From Hemicentrotus pulcherrimus (taxonomy: Eukaryota > Echinodermata > Echinoidea > Camarodonta > Strongylocentrotidae): a DNA stretch of 15,403 bases. Numbering within the stretch: the first letter of the stretch is position 1; every line of letters begins with the position of its first letter. A program made the position numbers and the translations under genes. Location: positions 99,560 to 114,962 of the forward strand of contig BEXV01000071.1 in the NCBI GenBank assembly GCA_003118195.1, given 5' to 3'. The notes beneath the pieces are model-generated. The model searched no databases. It saw nothing but the letters and a program-made list of their open reading frames with translations, and had not been told where the DNA came from. Of the stretch, positions 9,619 to 15,403 are shown piece after piece.

Positions 9619-9839
9619 TGACGCAACCTTCTTTTCAATCTCGAATGCTTAGCAAAGTTGCCCGAGATTCCTATGCTGTCTGAACCTTTGTGAATCTCGA
9701 GCCGCAGAAAACTCCCACGTGACGTATTCTTATTCATCACGAGAGCTAGCCCAGTTTTTCATCTTTACTTTGACGTCATAAATGTAACAGTGAGGATAGG
9801 AGGCTTGCCACGTTGTTCTATTGATTTATGATGACGTAA
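9619..9839 (+). promoter_or_regulatory. Cluster of four CRE/ATF-like sites with an overlapping E-box
   Basis: TGACGCAA (9619-9626), TGACGTAT (9720-9727), the full palindrome TGACGTCA (9771-9778) and TGACGTAA (9832-9839) lie within 221 bases, all with TGACG on the plus strand. The second site overlaps a perfect E-box CACGTG (9716-9721). TGACGTCA and TGACGTAA/TGACGCAA are established binding sequences for CREB/ATF and PAR/C/EBP-type bZIP factors, and CACGTG for bHLH factors. Elsewhere in the window only isolated TGACG sites were noticed. The spacing (101, 51 and 61 bases) suggests an enhancer or promoter-proximal element, but no promoter is evident next to it. Confidence 0.4.
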
Positions 9840-10536
9840 AGATGATCTGGATGAAGTATAGGTGTTGATACAATCGTCCACAGGTATCTATCAAATATCA
9901 TCATTGATTTAAACTTGGCCTACCAGTTATGACATTATCAGATCATTGTCGTTCCGGTATAATATGATATTATTTAGATGATTGCATGGGGAAAAGGTGC
10001 CGTGAATTTGGGACCATTGCAATATTGTTCGACTTGGAGGAAAAAACTTGGGAAACTTGAGCATTATTCTGGTGATAGAGAATGGGATTGCTATACCGGG
10101 GTATAATATTTGATATTTAGTATTTAATTAACGAAACAAAAGGGAAAACTGATGGTGGTATACACGGAATAACAGTTAGTTTGGGATAACATAGAGAAGA
10201 AAGACACTTTCGTTTGAAATTTAAAAAATGAAAAGTCATTCCAAACTTTTTACAATCGTAAACCTTTTGATGGTGCTTCATATGCACATCACATCATTAA
10301 TATTCCGATAAATACATCAAACTATCATCATACGAATCTACCGACAATGTCCGCTCTCTCTAATTTGAAAAGACTTTCCAGATCAACTTTAGGACAATTT
10401 CAATACCCTATCGCATTGCCATTAGAGATCATGTTCAGATTACACAACATATGATAGTCATGTTTGCATATTTCCATATGTGACGCACACGGCTATTGAA
10501 AACTTTTCATCCTTGAAAGTCTTTACAATCGTGTCA
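9840..10536. other. Non-coding spacer
   Basis: No gene is seen. Small palindromes are ATAATAT-G-ATATTAT (9959-9973) and TATACC-GG-GGTATA (10092-10105). The 11-mer TTTACAATCGT occurs twice, near 10249 and near 10522. Confidence 0.5.
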
Positions 10537-10546
10537 TATATAAAAG
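10537..10546 (+). promoter_or_regulatory. TATA box candidate
   Basis: TATATAAAAG is a near-consensus TATA box. An initiator-like TCAGAG has its A at 10567, 30 bases downstream of the box start, a normal TATA-to-start distance. A better initiator match, TCAGTC (10583-10588), is about 48 bases away, too far for the usual geometry. Similar AT-rich matches are common in this window, so the site is only suggestive. Confidence 0.3.
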
Positions 10547-10590
10547 AACCTTAATATGATAACATCAGAGTGGGTGACATTTTCAGTCAA

Positions 10591-10758
10591 ATGTTTAATT
10601 TTAGACGATTCGAGGTATTGATGTACATAGGTAATCACAACAGTGAGCCGCTTTTCTTAAATAGGTGGTGGAACTTTAACGTCTCCACAATGAACTTCTC
10701 AATAGGTATACAGATTGATCCCCGATATAAACGTGAATTCTTAGATATCGGTGTTTAG
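10591..10758 (+). CDS. Possible small ORF of 55 codons, unknown product
   Basis: The first ATG after the TATA box candidate opens a 55-codon frame ending in TAG at 10756-10758. The predicted peptide is rich in Phe, Asn, Ile and Arg and contains a Trp-Trp pair. It has no signal peptide, clear membrane segment or known motif. In-frame sequence extends upstream only to a GTG at 10570, which is unlikely to be a eukaryotic start. Frames of this size occur often by chance. Its position behind a TATA box is the only reason to list it. Confidence 0.12.
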   Translation: MFNFRRFEVLMYIGNHNSEPLFLNRWWNFNVSTMNFSIGIQIDPRYKREFLDIGV

Positions 10759-11434
10759 CTTTTAGTAGCTGCACCGTCGCTTGACAAAAGATGGGTTTGC
10801 TTTCACGCACGTCAAACCGTTATGACCAGTGTGGACTTATTCATGTTTAGCGATCTTCACTGGATGCTGCGTCTTCATTAAAATCGTTTCGATGTCCAAA
10901 ACATCAATGCTACGTCATTCTCCTATGAAAGATAAACTGAAAATGCCGCTTTCTATATAATAGTAATAATTGAGTTAGTGAGCATTCATACACAAGGGCA
11001 CCGAGGGAATGCTGCGCAGTGACTACTGCTCTATTTGGTCAATATCTACCTCGTCGGCATTATCGTCGCCAAGGCCATTGTGGCTATATCATTAAACTAT
11101 TTTATTTATCTGAATGTACATTTTATTCTTGGATAGCTGAGATGTGAAGTGAGAAAACGAGTGCGATTAGAAGAAAGATTACGGATATTAGAGGAAAAAA
11201 AGTAAAGTAAAAGATTGAGATTTCCCAATAAAATGACTTCGGATTATGACGCACTAGAGTAACGCTTAGAGAAACAAGTGATAGTGAACATTATGAGATT
11301 AAAACAGAACGCAACTAAGCTATCTTTTGTGAAGAGAAAATAAAGGAATTACAATAAAAGTGGCTTCTGTTTGTCAACGGTGTAACGAAGACGTTATAAG
11401 CTGTCGAAAAAAAAAATTGTATTACTAAAGCGGC
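10759..11434. other. Non-coding spacer with a slightly GC-richer patch
   Basis: No supported gene. The patch 10998-11090 holds several short overlapping frames on both strands (none beyond about 40 codons), including a hydrophobic one on the plus strand. None has a convincing start or splice site. Confidence 0.45.
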
Positions 11435-11435
11435 A

Positions 11436-11468
11436 CCCCACACCCCTCCCACACCCTCCCACACTCCT
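11436..11468 (-). repeat. C-rich tandem repeat; G-quadruplex motif on the minus strand
   Basis: The CCCACACCCT-type unit of 10-11 bases is repeated about three times (11437-11468). C runs lie at 11436-11439, 11443-11446, 11448-11450, 11454-11456 and 11458-11460, separated by 1-3 bases. The minus strand therefore has five G runs of three or more with very short loops, which meets the usual G3 N1-7 quadruplex definition with a run to spare. The plus strand could form the matching i-motif. Confidence 0.75.
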
Positions 11469-11898
11469 ATCAACATCTAAATACGTCAATCTCCTCAAGA
11501 TTCCGCATCTGTTACCACATCAGAATGAGATCAAGTCAACCGGATGACAACATGGACTATGGTCCATTAACATGAGAACTGTTTCAGGTAATCGATTGCT
11601 TCCCAATTTCTCGCAAAGAAGACGACTGAAAAAAGATAATGATTTAAGGGACCGAGTTATCGCGATTAATAGCTTTCGTATAGATAGCTGCATTATATTT
11701 TAAAATAAGTGCATATACAAGTAAATGAAAACCTATCTTACAAATCAGTTCATGAAATATGTTTATGATGTCAGTTCAAGACTCATTGAAATCGGAGTAG
11801 GATCTAGGTAAATGATGAATTTCGTTTGTTAATCTTAACTCTAAAAAAATATATCCTATGAACTTTACACTGTTGCCGTTGCTATCTATACATTGTTC
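11469..11898. other. Non-coding spacer
   Basis: No gene or repeat is seen. The downstream 116-codon frame that starts at 11858 begins at the end of this stretch and is discussed among the rejected items. Confidence 0.5.
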
Positions 11899-11942
11899 AT
11901 ATATTTATATATATATATATATATGTATATCTACATATATAT
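11899..11942. repeat. Interrupted (TA)n microsatellite
   Basis: TA repeats with a pure core at about 11906-11924, then interrupted TA/CA units. They encode the Tyr-Ile run in the overlapping 116-codon frame, which is therefore doubtful as a gene. Confidence 0.92.
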
Positions 11943-12234
11943 TTTTTAAACACTTCAATGGATATTTATTTTTACGTATACAGCAACCTGTTAAAATCTT
12001 TGTTAAGGCTTACACTATGCAGTATTGCACACTAGTTCTCGGCACTATACACAGCTACGAAACTACTCTACCCAGAGGACTGTACTTGGACTGGGAGAAG
12101 GAGAAAAAGGAAGAGGAGGAGACGGAAAAGGATTTTTCGTTGAAAAAAAATTGCAGTGGGTCTCCTACATTTTTCCATATATTACGTAATTATGTACTGG
12201 ATGCTTGAGGAATAGGGTACTTGTACATCATTTT

Positions 12235-12540
12235 CATATTGCCTACCTGGGTGTTCTCTCTGTCTCTCTTACTTTTCCACTCTCTCCCTCCATTTCGCTC
12301 CATCCCACTTCCACAAAACGTTTTCTGTTTACATTTACTTTTAATGTTATCGTGAACATACAAACAACCCAGGGGTATTATTACTATAGTTATTCCTTTC
12401 TCTCTGTATTCATTTCATATTCCTCTTCTCTCCCTCTCTCTTTGTCACACACACGCACACACATGCGCGCGCACACGCACACATACACTCACACACACTC
12501 TATCTCTTTCCCCTTCTTGCTTCACATAATAGTATGAAAG
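12235..12540 (+). repeat. Pyrimidine-rich block with CT and CA microsatellites
   Basis: The plus strand is strongly pyrimidine-rich, with CT runs (about 12254-12300 and 12421-12443) and a CA/CG tract (12446-12507). The 110-codon frame at 12205-12537 is the translation of this low-complexity DNA, with alternating His and Thr, and is not a gene. Long pyrimidine tracts can form triplex (H-DNA) structures; that is inference. Confidence 0.85.
12446..12488. repeat. 43-bp alternating purine-pyrimidine tract (Z-DNA candidate)
   Basis: Pyrimidine and purine alternate without a break for 43 bases: CA units, a core ATGCGCGCGC (12463-12472), then more CA/CG. Alternating CG and CA tracts are the established Z-DNA-forming sequences, and the CG core makes this a strong candidate under negative supercoiling. 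Confidence 0.85.
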
Positions 12541-13209
12541 AAAATCTCTTTCCATCGTTTACCTCTCACCATACCTATTATATCCTTAATATTTCCACGT
12601 CTCATTTCTTAACGATAATGGATCGGCCAAAGCGGGAATAGGTCCCGGGTCCATTGAATGTTCCACCCACGGCCCTATAAGCCTACTTTACATAATCATT
12701 GCATACAGCATCCATCATCCACTCTCCGCTGCTGTTCGGTAAAACTATGGTGGAAGCGAGAGAGCTCCCTGTCATGCAGTTCAAAACAATATCAGGATTA
12801 CGGGACTCTGAATGTTTCCATCTGTTTTTTAACGATAATTCATCATTACCATATTTTAACAGATGAATGATTAAATCGCAGTCTTTAACACTCATAAAGG
12901 TTACCTTTGAATTTCCGGGCTCTGAAGCCCCGGCAGTCGTTTATGCATCTAGAATATATTTTCATTGTAGGCCACAAATTAAGATTATGGATGCATTGGC
13001 AATGTCGGTCACCCTTTTAAGGATACGCTAGCGTCAAATTTGCATTTACGGAGAAAAATGCCGACTGATGGCTATTAACAGTTCGACTAAAGAAATCTTT
13101 GCATTTTACATTTTCAATCTTGATAAGTTACTCAGAAATGTTCTCATGGATAGGAATTCGTACAGAAGTTTTTCATTTGAACGTTAGTGTATCGTAATGT
13201 ATGGTAATG
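12541..13209. other. Non-coding spacer with one GC hairpin
   Basis: A small hairpin CCGGGCT-CTGA-AGCCCCGG occupies 12915-12933 (one bulged C). Two 70-codon frames overlap here on opposite strands (12658-12870 plus, 12683-12895 minus). Neither has a recognised domain and they cannot both be real, so neither is called. Confidence 0.45.
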
Positions 13210-13460
13210 GCAACTTCTAATGCCCCTTCATCCTGTCTAATCCTCTTACTTCCTGCTTCAAATAGAATATTACCACATACTTTTCCTTCATTATATCCAT
13301 GTCTTCCTGACACATATCCTCAGATCGTTGCTCTATATTCTCTCGCTTCTTTTCACGATCATTTTCTCACAATCTAGTAGTGTACACGCTACCTGTTACA
13401 CATTCTGCAACCTACTTTTTACTTTCCACCCACCTCGGTCGTCGTGGCATTAACAAATTC
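13210..13460 (+). other. Pyrimidine-skewed block
   Basis: A second stretch of strong strand asymmetry: the plus strand is dominated by C and T in short mixed motifs rather than a simple repeat. Such skew can come from an intron polypyrimidine zone on the plus strand, from old retroelement sequence, or from mutational strand bias. No coding potential is seen. Confidence 0.45.
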
Positions 13461-13941
13461 GTCACACATAACATCTTCCACGAGAAAAACATTACATGAA
13501 CCTTATTCGATTACAACTCGTAGATAAATAGACGGTAAGTCGTTAAAAAGTCGATGAGCTCCGTAACCGAGCGCTATTGTAGAACGTGACACTTGTAAAT
13601 AATTGAAACCTATGTCCAAAAGAAGGGTCTGGTAGCGTAAGTCGATGGTCACGATGTTTCCAATAAAGCTCTCCCCTCGAGACGATCAATGTTTGGAAGA
13701 AGTCGAACATTTGTATTTCGGTATTGTGTTATTTTGAGGATTCGAAACAAAATAAGAAAATTATAGCCCCAGAGAATCCGTATTTTGTTAACCTTTCCTT
13801 TGAACACAATTGCGTCTTAACCAAAACAAGAGACACACAATTATGTGCATGTGGTATTGAAAGGCTAGATATTTGTATCTACAAAAAAGTCGTGTCTCCT
13901 TCTTTGTAGGGAAGACTTCAAACAACAACATATCTGAGAGC
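13461..13941. other. Non-coding spacer
   Basis: No gene is seen. A 61-codon frame (13724-13909) has no recognisable features. Confidence 0.5.
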
Positions 13942-14069
13942 TCAGTTACACCAACGAGACCGACATCAGAACGATAACAGACCGAAAATCAAACCGAACA
14001 AAAACTTCGAATGGCCAAGAATCGGTTGGTTTAAAATTGGGGGTGGAGTCGGTGTGGCGGTGTAACTGA
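13942..14069. mobile_element. MITE-like element with TCAGTTACACC terminal inverted repeats
   Basis: The left end starts TCAGTTACACC (13942-13952) and the right end is its exact reverse complement GGTGTAACTGA (14059-14069). After a 5-6 base mismatch the arms pair again: ACCGAC (13959-13964) with GTCGGT (14048-14053). The 128-bp element has no coding capacity. Inside, ACCGA-like motifs recur on the left half and TCGGT-like motifs on the right, so the whole element folds back loosely. No identical target-site duplication is visible at the flanks. Superfamily is undetermined, and it shares no arm sequence with the element at 663-761. Confidence 0.6.
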
Positions 14070-15388
14070 TGCATAATACATGGATTTATCCGCAACCAAC
14101 CTGCGTGCTTACTATGCACGGTCAGTACTTCTAAAATACGTGCAGATCAGAGGCGTTAAAGTGTGTAAAGAAGAGTCAATTGGGATCAATCAAACCAAAA
14201 GGCGGGAAATCGCTGCAAATTTGTGACGGGTCTGTAGTTGCATCGTCTGCCGGAAACGAGAGCATTACTCCATGGGAGTTTGTTTAAAGTTAGGAAGCCC
14301 GACTTGAATTTTAAACAGTTGATCGGCAATTCAAGCAAAGAAAACGTTTTCAAATATCCACACTAAATTTCACAGATCTGAAATGGTACGTTGTAATCGT
14401 ATTCAAGCTAGGAATCTGATACATAGAGAGTGCCTTTCATAAGGGATATAATACATGAAAGTATGCTTTGAAGGGTAAGGACGTTTTATCTTAAGCTGTA
14501 GACGTGGTTGGAGGCTGCTGTGTTTAACATCTGTCGATATGTTGTACGTTAGAAATACAACTTAATTAATCATGTTTTATCATATCTACCTAATTTTAAA
14601 TTAAGATCTATTTTCATAATCCATCTCTTTAAAAAATGCCACTCGTTACTTGCATTGGTTTATTTCAAATATTGGTTAAACTTGTACATGTATATCAATA
14701 CCTAGGAGGACATAATTATTCTTCCTCGTTCATACTTGCAAATTCTTCTCATCCTAAGTGCCCATGGCTGTTTAAATCGACCAAAATCAGATTTTGTTCA
14801 GGCTTTATATCTGTCTCTCAAAACAGTAGATCTGACCGTTCTTCTTTAATGAAGATTATTGAAAACATTCAACATGTTTAATATCTGAATCCTTAATCCA
14901 TCCTTTAAGGTGAGTAGTACGTTTATTTGGTCTGAAAAGTTTCACGTGTATTAAGTCTAGAACAAAATGTTGAGCTACTCATAGTTTAAGCTAATCCCTT
15001 CAACAGAAATTAGAGATATAACATTTCCCCATTTCGCGCTCTTAATTTTCTCAAGAATTGGGAAGACCTGAACAAATGTCAAATTAATATTCTTGAACCC
15101 GATTACACGAGTCTACACATACACATTATTGAATAAGTACGAGATATGGTTGATTACATTCCAATCTAGTCAATTGATACGTGTTATTCTTGCTATTCAC
15201 AGAATATGTGGGGCGCACAGACGATTCGTGTGCTTAGGTGGATAATGTCACGAAGCTCATTCAAATTCATTAGCTTTACATCTCCAGCCACATACTTTCT
15301 GCTCCCCCCTCCCCAACATTGATAGACACAGGCAAACTGTCACACACTTACACCCACTGAATATGTCCTCATGTTTTTCTGTTGCTCG
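14070..15388. other. Non-coding terminal stretch
   Basis: No supported gene. A roughly 50-codon stretch (14136-14285) is open but lacks ATG. An 81-codon frame at 14636-14881 has no recognised motif. C-rich bases (CCCCCCTCCCC) occur near 15304-15314, shortly before the terminal C run. Confidence 0.5.
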
Positions 15389-15403
15389 CCCCCCCCCCCC
15401 CCC
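15389..15403. repeat. Poly-C run at window edge
   Basis: Fifteen consecutive C close the window. With the opening G run this suggests that assembly stopped at homopolymers on both sides. Confidence 0.85.

Noticed and set aside
10998..11090. GC-richer patch with short frames on both strands, one hydrophobic
   Set aside because: All frames are under about 40 codons, and no start or splice site favours any one.
11858..12208. 116-codon open frame, the longest with ATG
   Set aside because: Its first part translates a TA microsatellite into a Tyr-Ile run and a later part is a Lys/Glu-rich purine tract. No domain is recognisable, and the length is close to what AT-rich DNA gives by chance.
12205..12537. 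110-codon open frame
   Set aside because: It is made of Ser/Leu- and His/Thr-rich low complexity translated directly from CT and CA repeats.
12658..12895. Two 70-codon frames overlapping on opposite strands
   Set aside because: Neither shows a domain, a convincing start context or splice sites. Overlap of this kind is common by chance.
14136..14285. About 50 open codons with balanced composition near a weak CAG acceptor
   Set aside because: No pyrimidine tract precedes the AG, there is no ATG, and the length is expected by chance.
1..15403. Search by eye for tRNA, rRNA, snRNA and conserved microRNAs
   Set aside because: No tRNA B-box-like GGTTCGAATCC, no U6 start and none of the conserved microRNA sequences I know (such as let-7, miR-1, miR-124, miR-9) were seen.

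Overview
The window looks like non-coding nuclear DNA of a metazoan. It is AT-rich by eye, has no long open reading frame, and has many short simple-sequence repeats, small foldback elements and scattered polypyrimidine-AG splice-acceptor-like sites. A degenerate array built on the 14-mer AGGTTCGTAATTCC, together with (ATC)n, (CA)n and (TA)n tracts, fits a marine deuterostome. An echinoderm such as a sea urchin is my best guess, from memory of such genomes rather than any search. No tRNA, rRNA, CRISPR array, bacterial operon or recognisable protein domain was found. The longest ATG-started frames (about 90-116 codons) lie in low-complexity DNA or are no longer than chance allows in AT-rich sequence.

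Layout. 1-11 is a pure G run and 15389-15403 a pure C run, so the window is probably a complete contig broken at homopolymers on both sides. 12-2776 is AT-rich spacer with a 23-bp AT palindrome (393-415), a 99-bp MITE-like foldback element (663-761) and a GC-rich inverted repeat around a TATA-like box (941-998). 2777-3295 holds a near-perfect 45-bp-arm hairpin followed at once by the degenerate TTCGTAATTCC array. 4115-4265 is an ATC/TTA microsatellite. 4787-5126 is the best coding-like stretch: it follows a strong splice acceptor, has consecutive open frames with one in-frame stop and one apparent frameshift, and encodes the peptide DIVH twice. 5586-5860 looks like transposon debris. 8618-8837 is a second acceptor-flanked candidate exon with strong predicted RNA structure. 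9619-9839 has four TGACG (CRE/ATF-like) sites on one strand.

The distal part has a strong TATA box before a 55-codon frame (10537-10758), a minus-strand G-quadruplex motif (11436-11460), TA and CA microsatellites including 43 bp of perfect purine-pyrimidine alternation (12446-12488), two pyrimidine-rich blocks, and another foldback element (13942-14069).

The window is most simply a large intron or intergenic interval carrying three unrelated foldback elements, one or two candidate exons and one candidate enhancer. The two acceptor-flanked segments share the plus strand and could belong to one transcript, but nothing in the sequence proves it. I found no clear new biological system.
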